64,000 nt of DNA from an uncultured Acetatifactor sp. (GTDB lineage: Bacteria; Bacillota; Clostridia; Lachnospirales; Lachnospiraceae), in assembly GCA_910586775.1 (NCBI GenBank), contig CAJUJN010000006.1:1-64000 (forward strand), written 5' to 3'. Of this stretch, positions 24,676-33,500 are shown piece by piece. Numbering within the stretch: the stretch's first letter is position 1; every line of letters starts with the position of its first letter. Both the position numbers and the translations under genes were made by a program. Below the pieces are notes generated by a model, which was not told where the DNA came from, ran no database searches, and saw only the letters and a program-made list of their open reading frames with translations.

Positions 24676-26127
24676 TTATACAGTAATTTCGGCTTTCACG
24701 CCAAGTAAATCTCTGTTCGTCTCCAGCACCGGACGGATTACATCCTGCAGGAAAGCATCCACCTGCTCTTTGGAGCGTCCCACATACCTGGCAGGCTCCA
24801 TGGTTTTCTGCAGTTCTTCCAGACTCATATGAAAGGCAGGGTCTGCAGCAATCAACTCCAACAGATTATTTTCCTTTCCCTCCACCTTCACATTCCGGCC
24901 GGCTTCCATGGAAAGCTCCCTGATGCGCTCATGCAGTTCCTGACGGTTCCCGCCCATCTTCACGGCATCCATCATGATATTCTCGGTAGCCATGAACGGA
25001 AGCTCGCTCATAAGGCGCTTCTCTATCACCTTCGGATACACCACCAGGCCGTCCACCACATTCAGGCACAGATCCAGGATACCGTCCACTGCCAGAAACC
25101 CTTCCGGAATGGACAGTCTCTTGTTCGCCGAATCGTCCAGGGTGCGCTCAAACCACTGGGTAGCGGAAGTGATGGCCGGATTCAGGGCATCAATCATCAC
25201 ATATCTGGAAAGAGAGGCAATCCTCTCGCTTCTCATGGGATTCCGCTTGTAGGCCATAGCAGACGAACCGATCTGACTCTTCTCAAAAGGCTCTTCCACT
25301 TCCTTCAAATGCTGGAGCAGGCGGATGTCATTGCTCATCTTGTGGGCAGAAGCGGCAATCCCCGCAAGCACATTCGCTACCCTGGTATCTATTTTACGGG
25401 AATACGTCTGCCCGGATACGGGAAAACATTCTCCAAAGCCCATCTTCTCCGCAATCATGGGATCGATCTTATCAATCGTCTCCTGATCCCCGTCAAACAA
25501 CTCCAGAAAAGAAGCCTGAGTCCCCGTGGTTCCTTTGGAGCCAAGAAGCTTCAGATTTCCCAGCACATAATCCAGATCCTCCAGATCCAGATAGAATTCC
25601 TGCATCCAAAGCGTGGCCCGCTTTCCCACCGTAGTAGGCTGGGCAGGCTGGAAATGAGTGAACGCAAGGGTTGGCTGTGCCTTGTGCTTCTCCGCGAAAT
25701 CCGCAAGCTCGGCAATGACATTCACCAGCTTCTTCTTCAGAAGCTTCAGGCCTTCCCGCATCACGATGATATCCGTGTTATCTCCCACATAGCAGGAAGT
25801 GGCACCCAGGTGGATGATACCGGCAGCTTTGGGACACTGCTGCCCATAAGCATACACATGACTCATGACATCATGGCGGACTTCCTTTTCCCTGGCCCTG
25901 GCCACCTCGTAGTTGATATCCTCCGCGTGGCTCTTCAATTCCTCAATCTGTTCATCTGTAATGACCGGCTTGCCGTCTCTGCTCAGTCCCAACTCCTTCT
26001 CCGTCTCAGCCAGGGCAATCCACAGCCTTCTCCAGGTACGGAATTTCATATCCGGTGAAAAAATATATTGCATCTCTCTGCTGGCATAACGTTCTGACAA
26101 AGGACTTACATATCTGTCCGTACTCAT
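24676..26127 (-). CDS. purB: Adenylosuccinate lyase
   Basis: Fumarase/aspartase-superfamily enzyme that cleaves SAICAR and adenylosuccinate in purine synthesis. 483 aa. The family signature is SSAMAYKRNPMRSE, with the flexible-loop serines, and the His region is GATSCYVGDNTD. Start at 26127 follows TAGGAGG. It is upstream of the PurF-like gene with a 98-base gap, so the two probably share a transcript. The substrate of PurB (SAICAR) is the product of the nearby purC. Confidence 0.96.
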   Translation of the reverse strand: MSTDRYVSPLSERYASREMQYIFSPDMKFRTWRRLWIALAETEKELGLSRDGKPVITDEQIEELKSHAEDINYEVARAREKEVRHDVMSHVYAYGQQCPKAAGIIHLGATSCYVGDNTDIIVMREGLKLLKKKLVNVIAELADFAEKHKAQPTLAFTHFQPAQPTTVGKRATLWMQEFYLDLEDLDYVLGNLKLLGSKGTTGTQASFLELFDGDQETIDKIDPMIAEKMGFGECFPVSGQTYSRKIDTRVANVLAGIAASAHKMSNDIRLLQHLKEVEEPFEKSQIGSSAMAYKRNPMRSERIASLSRYVMIDALNPAITSATQWFERTLDDSANKRLSIPEGFLAVDGILDLCLNVVDGLVVYPKVIEKRLMSELPFMATENIMMDAVKMGGNRQELHERIRELSMEAGRNVKVEGKENNLLELIAADPAFHMSLEELQKTMEPARYVGRSKEQVDAFLQDVIRPVLETNRDLLGVKAEITV

Positions 26128-26149
26128 TCCTGCCTCCTATCTTATCTTA

Positions 26150-26388
26150 TTCCAGTTCCGCATCCGCCCTCCCGGTACCCTTGCATGGGCAGAGAATTTC
26201 CGGCCGCTAAGTGATGCGTCCGTAAATCCTCTGGGGTACCGTCCGGGCGGATGCTGTTTTCCAGTTCCGCATCCGCCCTCCCGGTACCCTTGCATGAGCA
26301 GAGAATTTCCGGCCGATAAGTGATGCGTCCGTAAATCCTCTGGGTAGCGTCCGGGCGGATGCTGTTTTCCAGTTCCGCATCCGCATCT
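26150..26388. repeat. Two and a fraction tandem copies of a 108-109 bp hairpin element
   Basis: Units begin at 26150, 26259 and 26367 (partial). Each unit is a long imperfect palindrome: GCATCCGCCC near the left end pairs with GGGCGGATGC near the right, then CGGTACCC with GGGTACCG, then an inner CAGAG/CTCTG pair. The copies differ at only a few bases. It fills the purB upstream gap; no gene is seen in 26128-26459. Related copies lie at 35049-35160 and, more distantly, 43353-43420. Confidence 0.85.
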
Positions 26389-26459
26389 TTTTTGTGTTAT
26401 TTCGACAGTTTATATATCAGAAATATCATATCCTACAAAATCTCATTAGTCAATAGTCT

Positions 26460-27626
26460 TTAATCCACTCTGTACTGTTCCACCATGCTCATGACTTCGG
26501 ACGCAAATTCCGGATATTTCTCCGCGATGTCCATGATTTCTTTTCGCGCTGTCTCCGCCACGTCATTGTTATAGTCCATCTGTTTCCGAAGAGCCTGTCT
26601 GCGAAGGATAAGGTCATGACGTATTTCCACCATCTCCCGCTTATCCAGAAGCGCCGCCGGCTGCCCCAGCCACCTTTCCGGACTGGAAATCCGATAACGC
26701 GACAGTTCATAAACCAGCTGCTTCCGGTAATATTCCGCCTTCGATTCCGCTTCCGCGAACTCCCTTCTCTCCTCTTTTTCCTTCTGGTACTTCTTCCAGA
26801 GTCTGTCAAGCGCGGCGGCACTCTCCGTATTGTACTTCATGCAGAGATAATCCGTCAGATTCCGATTGTTCACATACCGGATCTTCACCTTGTTCTGAAG
26901 CTGGATCAGCTTATTGATGTCTACTTCCACCCGGCGCAGTTCATTGTCTCCGTCCGTATATTTCACCCAACTGACCGTTACGGCAAGCGCCACCACTGCT
27001 CCTGCCAACAGGTACCCCAGCTTCGTATCCATCTGAAAGACGAACTGCAGTACCAGAAGCATCACAAGGCACATGACAAAAGCTGTCACGAAAATGATTG
27101 ACATCCCCCGCAGATTATTCAGGATGGCCTCCAGCTCCTGCCTGCGGAACTCGTAAGCATGGCGCTCCATATCCAGCCTTTTCAGATCATGCCTGACCTT
27201 CTCGCCGTATTCTTCGCATTCCTTCAGCTTGGCAATACCTTCCTGGACATCTGTCTCCTGCTCCCGCAGACGGTAGTAGTCCACATCCGTCATCCGATTC
27301 TTCTTCCCGCGGTATTTATCTCCCTCCTGCTCCATGGCAACCAGTCTGCCTGCAATGCCGTTCAGCTCCACCCGCTCACTGTCCGGAAGCGCTTCTATCT
27401 CTTCCATATCTGTCAGATAAGAAGTAATCAGAGAATACTCTCCTGTCAGAAGGTTCAGCTCTCTGGAAGCCTCTCCCATCTGTTCCAGACATCCTGTCAC
27501 ATACCGATTCCGCTGCGCATCATCCCTGAAATCCACATGATCCCGCTCATAGACCACATTTTCCCAGTCGTCAGTGCCGATTTCACGCTGTTTTCTTTTA
27601 CTGAATAAATTTTTTAAAAATCCCAT
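26460..27626 (-). CDS. Two-helix membrane protein with long coiled coils, function unknown
   Basis: Not a recognised family. 388 aa. A charged N-terminal segment (MGFLKNLFSKRKQ) is followed by Glu/Arg/Lys-rich coiled-coil helices to about residue 170. Two adjacent membrane segments lie at about 175-197 and 203-221, joined by a short QMDTK turn. A second coiled-coil region (about 225-388) follows. Both arms would face the same side, probably the cytoplasm. It begins at 27626 behind AAGGAG. It is the last gene of a four-gene run after the DUF5717, DUF5716 and TPR-like genes, with 47 bases between it and the previous gene. In that context it could be the membrane anchor of a complex; this is inference. 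Confidence 0.75.
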   Translation of the reverse strand: MGFLKNLFSKRKQREIGTDDWENVVYERDHVDFRDDAQRNRYVTGCLEQMGEASRELNLLTGEYSLITSYLTDMEEIEALPDSERVELNGIAGRLVAMEQEGDKYRGKKNRMTDVDYYRLREQETDVQEGIAKLKECEEYGEKVRHDLKRLDMERHAYEFRRQELEAILNNLRGMSIIFVTAFVMCLVMLLVLQFVFQMDTKLGYLLAGAVVALAVTVSWVKYTDGDNELRRVEVDINKLIQLQNKVKIRYVNNRNLTDYLCMKYNTESAAALDRLWKKYQKEKEERREFAEAESKAEYYRKQLVYELSRYRISSPERWLGQPAALLDKREMVEIRHDLILRRQALRKQMDYNNDVAETARKEIMDIAEKYPEFASEVMSMVEQYRVD

Positions 27627-27673
27627 TCACCCTTGCTCCTTCTCGCATCCGCCGACCGATTGCTGCCAGACAT

Positions 27674-28516
27674 TCAGCTGCATCGGTAGCTGTCTTTCAG
27701 AGCCTGCACCAGACGCTCATTTTCCTCGTTATACTTCTGACGGTCACGGCTTTTCAAATCTCTCCGGTTATACAGCTGCAGATAGTCAGGGTGCTTTTCC
27801 CATTCTTCCGCCGCCTCCCTGTATTTCTTCTCCAGTTCCTGCGTCTGTGGGTACCACTCCGTACACCCCGCCGCAAAATCCACATACGCTTTTTCGGAAA
27901 GCCGCATTCTCTTTGCCGCCAGATAATCCACGCAATACGCTTCGTCCCCGCTCAATTCATAAGCCTGCCGAAAGCATTCCGCGGCACTTTCATAAAGCAT
28001 CAGCCCCGCATAGGCCACACCTTTATTATGCCATATTTCTGCCTGAAAATCCGATGCCGGCTTTGCCGCGCCCTCTGATTCCTGTGCCTGCCACTTTTGC
28101 AGTAACTCGTCATATCCTCTCAAAGCCGGCCTGTATTTTTTCTTTCGGACCAGATAGTCTACCTGATTCTTGCGCTTTTCAATGCCGCTCAGACCGGCTC
28201 CCTTTTTAAGCGCCTGCTCGGTCTCCTGTATGGCCTCCTCACCACAGAATCCCACATAGCGTAGAATTGCTACCACAAACTCGCTCAACTGGCCGCGCCT
28301 GTGCACCAACGGGTGAAGCCTGTCCGCCAGCTCCCCCAACCCGCACTCCCGCTCAATCCAGTCCAGCAGTCCGTCATCCAGGAGCGATAAATCCAACAGG
28401 AACGCATTCTCCTTCATACAGTAACACAGTTCCTCCATGCTGAAGACATTCATCTCCAGTCCCGGAATCCGATATGGCTCTTTTGCATAATTCCCCACAC
28501 AGACACTGACTCGCAT
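27674..28516 (-). CDS. TPR-like helical protein, function unknown
   Basis: 280-residue soluble protein without signal peptide. The N-terminal about 110 residues are unique (MRVSVCVGNY, then an ELCYCMKENAFLLDLSLLDD helix pair). The middle looks like tetratricopeptide helices (AEIWHNKGVAYAGLMLYESA, AECFRQAYELSGDEAY). The C-terminus is a charged helix. It starts 25 bases after the DUF5716 gene with a GGGGG-type ribosome site and precedes the membrane coiled-coil gene. Placement in the run suggests an adaptor for the DUF5716/DUF5717 proteins. Confidence 0.72.
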   Translation of the reverse strand: MRVSVCVGNYAKEPYRIPGLEMNVFSMEELCYCMKENAFLLDLSLLDDGLLDWIERECGLGELADRLHPLVHRRGQLSEFVVAILRYVGFCGEEAIQETEQALKKGAGLSGIEKRKNQVDYLVRKKKYRPALRGYDELLQKWQAQESEGAAKPASDFQAEIWHNKGVAYAGLMLYESAAECFRQAYELSGDEAYCVDYLAAKRMRLSEKAYVDFAAGCTEWYPQTQELEKKYREAAEEWEKHPDYLQLYNRRDLKSRDRQKYNEENERLVQALKDSYRCS

Positions 28517-28541
28517 CCTTTGTTTACCCCCATCCGTCCAT

Positions 28542-29804
28542 TTACTGCTCTATCTCTATTTCGTCTTTCCATGTACGTCCGGACGCTGCTCTGAATTCTC
28601 CAAAGCCAAGATCCTCCGCCTCCACTACCAGACAATGCTCCGTCTTCATAAAGAAGTGCAGCTTCAGCCTGGCTACTCCTTCCGATAATCCCTCAAGAAC
28701 CACCCGAACCATCACGCCTTCTTTTCCGGAACCCTTTCCTGCCTTTGTGTTGCTCCTGATCAGAGGAAGCACCGTAAGCACAATCTCGTTGCCGTCCTGC
28801 AGATACACCTCCAACGTCCGCTCGGCCTCATACCAGCTGATGCCTGCATCCAGAAGCGCATAGTAAGATTCCTCGCCGTTGCGAAGAATCTGCATGCCGA
28901 TATTGGCCTTCAGCTTTTCATTCCCCAGAAAAACATGGGCTTTCCCCAGCTCGCCGGGAGCGATTTTCTCCTGCATTGCACAGCACGCGCCCTTGCTGAA
29001 CAGATTATTCCCCTGAAATACTCTCCTTCCCCTGCACAGAAAGCGAAGGGACTCCTTCATCCAGTCTCCCTGGAAGCCGTCCCCGATCAGAAAGATGCTT
29101 CCGATAAGCCCTTTTCCGCAGGCCTCCTCCACGATCTCCAGCAACGCCTCGTCCCGTACCTCCGGAAATGCATACTCCTTCTCCTCCATAAATACCACAA
29201 TGGGCGTAGTCCGCTTATTCGCCTCCATCCGATATACCCTGATACTGTCCTGTCTGTAATGAAAGAGCAGGGAAGGATACGTCCAAAGTTCCTTCGGCTG
29301 CCGAAGCATATAGCTGTAATAACTCTCCGCATGCCCCTGGAAAGAAACCCTGTCAACCTTAAGCCTGCTCCCTTCCACCACCTGTCCCAGCACTTCCAGA
29401 AGCTTTTTATCAATTACGGGACAGGTGACCGTCAGCGCTGAAAGCTTCTCGCCTGTCTGGGAAAGCTGTCCCAGGCTCCGTCTGAAAAACAATGCCAGCA
29501 ACGCTATCGGGTCATAGCTTTCCCCTTCCACTACTACCGGTTCCCCGTCCAATGCCATATTCAGAAGGTTCTCCACCAGAATACCTTCCTGTCTGTCAGC
29601 CGCCCGCAACGCCTCCCTGCCGTAAAACCACTGGTTTACTCCATGCCGCTTGCAGAGTACGGTCGGTATATGATATTTCTGCTCCCCTGCCACCTGGGAA
29701 ATGGTCTCTGCCTCCCCGCTTACGGAGAGTGCAAAGCTGATCTGGCTGACTTCATTTCCCAAATCGTATCCGGCAATCAATTTCGCACCGTTCAGAAATC
29801 CCAT
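28542..29804 (-). CDS. DUF5716-like protein with degenerate Hsp70/actin-type ATPase fold
   Basis: 420 aa, no signal peptide. I read an ASKHA (Hsp70/actin/FtsA) layout: IAGYDLGNEVSQISF (10-24) like phosphate-1; LTVTCPVIDKKLLEVLG (about 123-140) like the ITVPAYF segment; VDRVSFQGHAESYYSYML (about 150-166) like the EPTAAALAYGL segment; LIGDGFQGDW (239-248) like the adenosine motif. The phosphate-2 loop, DLGGGT in Hsp70, falls at LLFHYRQDSIRVY (about 179-191) and has lost its Asp and glycines, so hydrolysis is doubtful. The last about 140 residues are beta-rich. The DUF5716 name is from memory of the family. It lies 16 bases after the DUF5717 gene. Confidence 0.72.
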   Translation of the reverse strand: MGFLNGAKLIAGYDLGNEVSQISFALSVSGEAETISQVAGEQKYHIPTVLCKRHGVNQWFYGREALRAADRQEGILVENLLNMALDGEPVVVEGESYDPIALLALFFRRSLGQLSQTGEKLSALTVTCPVIDKKLLEVLGQVVEGSRLKVDRVSFQGHAESYYSYMLRQPKELWTYPSLLFHYRQDSIRVYRMEANKRTTPIVVFMEEKEYAFPEVRDEALLEIVEEACGKGLIGSIFLIGDGFQGDWMKESLRFLCRGRRVFQGNNLFSKGACCAMQEKIAPGELGKAHVFLGNEKLKANIGMQILRNGEESYYALLDAGISWYEAERTLEVYLQDGNEIVLTVLPLIRSNTKAGKGSGKEGVMVRVVLEGLSEGVARLKLHFFMKTEHCLVVEAEDLGFGEFRAASGRTWKDEIEIEQ

Positions 29805-29820
29805 ACTGCTACCTTCCCCT

Positions 29821-32800
29821 CTACTTTAGTACAAACAATCTGCTGTTCAGGAAATCTCTCTTATAGTATTCCTCCAGCAGGTTATCCATGGTATTACAAT
29901 CCTGCAGCGACCTGGCCATAGCGATATCATTGAGCAGACGGTACCTGCTGTCCTCTTCCTCGCCGGCACCGTCTCCCTTCTGAATCGTACTGCTCTCCGT
30001 CACCTGCGTATTCCCGTCTTTTTCCTCTGTGATATAGTACTGGAGGCTCTCTCCGAAAAAGAGGATGAAGTCTTTAAAGAACACCCCTCCGTAAGCCTCT
30101 CGCATATATTCTGACCGGTATCCGTCAGTCTCCCCGTTCTCGTTGAGAATCGTATAATGAATGCACGCCCTCGTCCCGGGAGCAGTGCGATATTCGATGA
30201 TGGTCTTGTCCGCCAGTTCCTCCTGCAGAGACTGACACTCTCTGAATTTCCTGAAAAATTCCAGGTAAATCCCCTCCGATATCATTTCACCCAACAGTTT
30301 TACGGCAGTTGCGGCCGTCTCTTCGTCCATTTCATCACGGTTTTCCGAGAAATATTTCAGAAAAGCCAACTTGCAGACCTTCTGTACCGGTTCTCCGCGG
30401 GAATCCATGTAACGGATTTCCCGGAAGACTTCTCTCTCCATCACCCGCTCTCCCACAAAACAGTCATATGCACACTGGGCCAGGAATGCTTCTTCCACCT
30501 CTACCTTCGCGCCCTGAGAGATATAGTATAGGAAAATCTCCATCCGCTCTCCCACAAATGCGCCTGAATACAGCATCTGCACCAGAATTCTCTCGCTGAG
30601 GTCATAACAGTCCCTGCCGAAAGCCCTGGCCGCCTTCCAGATATCCCGCATGTTCCTGGTCATCCCCTGATAGTACATGCTCAGATACTCCAGAACCATA
30701 TCATCATATTTTCCCCGCTGAAATGCATACATTGCGGCAGCCGTCATCAGAGCATCCTCCGCCATCCCGCTTTCTTCCAGCAAAACCCGCAGTAGCCGCA
30801 CCAATATCTTTGCATCCGCAAAATAAGGCCCATATGTTCGAATCCATTGGCCCGCCAGCCTGTGGTTTCCGCGCAGCACCATGTACTTCAATACAGTATC
30901 TTTTTCCGCAGAGTCCAGTGCCTCTGCCGGAACCGCCTCCAGATGTCTGTCCAATGTCTCCATCTCGTCCGCTTCGTAATAAAACTGCAGAAGCCGCATA
31001 TACATATCCTTTTTCACGGATGCATCGGCATAATCGGACACAAGTACCCGCAGTTCCCGTCTTGCCAGATCGACAGGCTCCTCCCTGCACACACTTTCAT
31101 TGTCGCACAGATAGAGCTCCAGTCCCGGCTCCACCTGTTCGAACGGCAGAAGCCACCGAAGGAATTTCCCCGGTATCATCAGCTTCTCCATGGTATACTC
31201 CACGCTTTTGACAAAGCGGTTGCCTGCCGCATCCTCAAACACAATGGTATATCTGCTGCCGTAAAGCGCCACCCATGTCCGTTTTTCCGTTAATATATAT
31301 TCGTCAGGATGTCTGTTTCCAGGTTGGTACACATACACCTTCCGCAGACTCTCATCCTCCACTTTGATCAAATGGGCAAACAGAAGCTTCGAAAGCTGCC
31401 AACAGCCCGACCCGTCCACCATATCCTGCCGCAGCACTCCCTGATACAGATTTGCCAGGTGCCTGTCGATACGTCCCTTTCCGATCTGCTCCCGGACAAA
31501 GGCCTCTATCCTGAGCCGGTAAGCCTCATAAATATCCCCGTACTTATCCTTGTGCTGCCATATGTAGTCATAAAGGAAGGCGCTGCGGACATAGTCGAGA
31601 TTGTTCTGGTAGGAAAAATATTTCAGCACCGATTTGGGCAGTTCCTCCGCCCTATCCGGGTCCAGTGACAGGAAGAAATGCTCATACAGATTGGCAATCC
31701 GCAGCTGATTCTCCACCCCTGCCCTGTACCAGTCGAGATACCCCTTTCCCGCCTTGCCCCCCTTGACCAGCAAAGTACAGATTTCCTGCAGAAGCTGTAT
31801 GTCTTTTTTCTTTCCGTACAGCCTGCTCATCGTCTGAAACAGCAGCTCCGAATACTCTTTCACCTTGCTGACCAGATAGAGCATCTGGTCCACTGCCTCC
31901 CGCTTCAGACCCCCCTGTCTGGAACCATAGCTTAATATCTGCCGCTCAAAGCTTCCCAGCTTCCTCAGCAGAGCAGGATTCCCGTTTATCATGGAAAGGG
32001 CCTCTATATACAGCACAGGACTTGTACAGCCCCGGGAGTACAGCCTCTCCAAAAGCCCCCATTTGTCCCTGTCCGAGCCGCGATAATCCCGCGACAGATA
32101 CAGAAGCAGCCACGCCACCCGCCAGTTCGCGGGGTCCCGGCGAAATATATGCCCCACGTCTTCCGCCACCTTGTCCACATATTCCTCGTCTCCGTGGATC
32201 AGGGTAGTCAGATAGAGATAATATGCCAGAAGGGTATCGTCCGTCTGCCCGTTTTCGAACAGATCGGATACATGGTCCAACAGCCAGTTCGCCTCCTGGT
32301 ACCTTTCCTCCGTAATCAGCAGCTGTGCCTGGAACAGACGAAAGCCGATGTCATTCTCGTCCATGGCCACCAACTGTTCCACCAGCCTGCCCGTCTCCTT
32401 CAGCCATGCGCTCGTCCCGATCTTACGCAGTCTGAAATCCTGATATGACTTCATCAGCCGGACAATGCACCTCTTCCTGTCCGCATCCGGCCTGCCGTAA
32501 AAATATCCCCTGCCGTAACGCACTGTCACCGGAATCCTCAGCTCCGTATAGGCATTGTACAGGCGAATCTCTCCCATATTCTGCCCGCCATGGCAAGTAC
32601 TTCCGTCAAAAAACACCTGAAGACCGCATCGGTTATCCTGAAAATCTTCTTCCGTCAGGATTTCCCGCTCCGTATAGAAAAAGTCCCCTCTGCATTCCAC
32701 ACAGAGCATCGTAAAACCCCAGCCGTTTCGCAGGACATTCAGCTCCTGCTTCAGCACTGCGCCGCTGCTTTCCATTTCCACCTGCAGGGAATCCTGTTCC

Positions 32801-33396
32801 GTCAGGAACTCTATCCTCTGCTTCTTATTAGCCTGTATCAGGAATTCCTCTACATGCTGTCCGCTTCCCTCATAAACCGAAAGCGCCCTGTAGTCCTGCC
32901 TGTATCCCGCATCGCTTCCCGAAAAAATCTGCTCAAATTCCGGGGTATAATATAACTGCACGGCTTCCTTCCAGTTGCTTTTCGCCAGATTTGCAAAATG
33001 GAACAGATTTCGGATACTCCCTATGGAAGACTCCGGCACCGTGCGTGTCACCGATATCACAAAGGGAAGATAATACTCCCCCTGATTGCTGACAATGTCA
33101 AAAGTTCCTTTGACTACATCTCGTTCTTCAAGATTCTCCCCGTGAAAACGAAAAGAAATCTCCCCGTCAGAGCCGGAGAATTCCCCTGTCAGGCACTCCA
33201 TCCGCCAGTCTGAAGAAAAAACGCTTCCATTGACAAACACCCCCTGCTGAGCATACACATGAAAGGTACCTTCGTAAATTTCTCCCTTCCTTATATTCAG
33301 CTCTATTTTTGCACAGGAAAATTCAAGAGAGCCATTCTCATAGTCGAATTTTCCCTCCAGTATCTGTTCGATTCTCTGCTGTTTTTGCTTCTGCAT
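29821..33396 (-). CDS. DUF5717-like giant beta-sandwich/alpha-solenoid protein
   Basis: 1191 aa, cytoplasmic by appearance. Residues 1-300 are beta-rich (GKFDYENGSLEFSC, GTFHVYAQQGVFVNGSV), like two stacked beta-sandwich domains. About 310-760 and 830-1100 are long runs of helical pairs of TPR/solenoid type. A small beta domain falls between them, and another near the C-terminus precedes a charged linker. No catalytic motif is recognised. An in-frame ATG at 33462 lies inside the promoter I assign (33453-33481), so I use the ATG at 33396 with a weak GGTGAAG site. First of four co-directional genes, 16 bases before DUF5716. Probably a scaffold; the family name is from memory. Confidence 0.72.
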   Translation of the reverse strand: MQKQKQQRIEQILEGKFDYENGSLEFSCAKIELNIRKGEIYEGTFHVYAQQGVFVNGSVFSSDWRMECLTGEFSGSDGEISFRFHGENLEERDVVKGTFDIVSNQGEYYLPFVISVTRTVPESSIGSIRNLFHFANLAKSNWKEAVQLYYTPEFEQIFSGSDAGYRQDYRALSVYEGSGQHVEEFLIQANKKQRIEFLTEQDSLQVEMESSGAVLKQELNVLRNGWGFTMLCVECRGDFFYTEREILTEEDFQDNRCGLQVFFDGSTCHGGQNMGEIRLYNAYTELRIPVTVRYGRGYFYGRPDADRKRCIVRLMKSYQDFRLRKIGTSAWLKETGRLVEQLVAMDENDIGFRLFQAQLLITEERYQEANWLLDHVSDLFENGQTDDTLLAYYLYLTTLIHGDEEYVDKVAEDVGHIFRRDPANWRVAWLLLYLSRDYRGSDRDKWGLLERLYSRGCTSPVLYIEALSMINGNPALLRKLGSFERQILSYGSRQGGLKREAVDQMLYLVSKVKEYSELLFQTMSRLYGKKKDIQLLQEICTLLVKGGKAGKGYLDWYRAGVENQLRIANLYEHFFLSLDPDRAEELPKSVLKYFSYQNNLDYVRSAFLYDYIWQHKDKYGDIYEAYRLRIEAFVREQIGKGRIDRHLANLYQGVLRQDMVDGSGCWQLSKLLFAHLIKVEDESLRKVYVYQPGNRHPDEYILTEKRTWVALYGSRYTIVFEDAAGNRFVKSVEYTMEKLMIPGKFLRWLLPFEQVEPGLELYLCDNESVCREEPVDLARRELRVLVSDYADASVKKDMYMRLLQFYYEADEMETLDRHLEAVPAEALDSAEKDTVLKYMVLRGNHRLAGQWIRTYGPYFADAKILVRLLRVLLEESGMAEDALMTAAAMYAFQRGKYDDMVLEYLSMYYQGMTRNMRDIWKAARAFGRDCYDLSERILVQMLYSGAFVGERMEIFLYYISQGAKVEVEEAFLAQCAYDCFVGERVMEREVFREIRYMDSRGEPVQKVCKLAFLKYFSENRDEMDEETAATAVKLLGEMISEGIYLEFFRKFRECQSLQEELADKTIIEYRTAPGTRACIHYTILNENGETDGYRSEYMREAYGGVFFKDFILFFGESLQYYITEEKDGNTQVTESSTIQKGDGAGEEEDSRYRLLNDIAMARSLQDCNTMDNLLEEYYKRDFLNSRLFVLK

Positions 33397-33452
33397 TTTC
33401 TTCACCCGTTTCTGCTTCTGAATAGCCTGCTCCTGCCACGGAACAATTATAG

Positions 33453-33481
33453 AAAATAGCACATCCGTTCTTATTTGTCAA
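33453..33481 (-). promoter_or_regulatory. Promoter of the DUF5717-DUF5716 cassette
   Basis: On the minus strand TTGACA (33481-33476), 17 bases, TATTTT (33458-33453). A perfect -35 and ideal spacing. It gives the four-gene run its own transcript. Confidence 0.6.
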
Positions 33482-33500
33482 GTCGTGCCCGCAGCCTGTG

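Noticed and set aside
24829..26058. 409-codon plus-strand frame opposite purB
   Set aside because: Mirror of a well-identified gene; no start context and no recognisable domain.
26150..26388. CRISPR or insertion sequence
   Set aside because: Only two and a fraction long units, no spacers and no transposase gene; the palindromic unit fits a hairpin repeat better.
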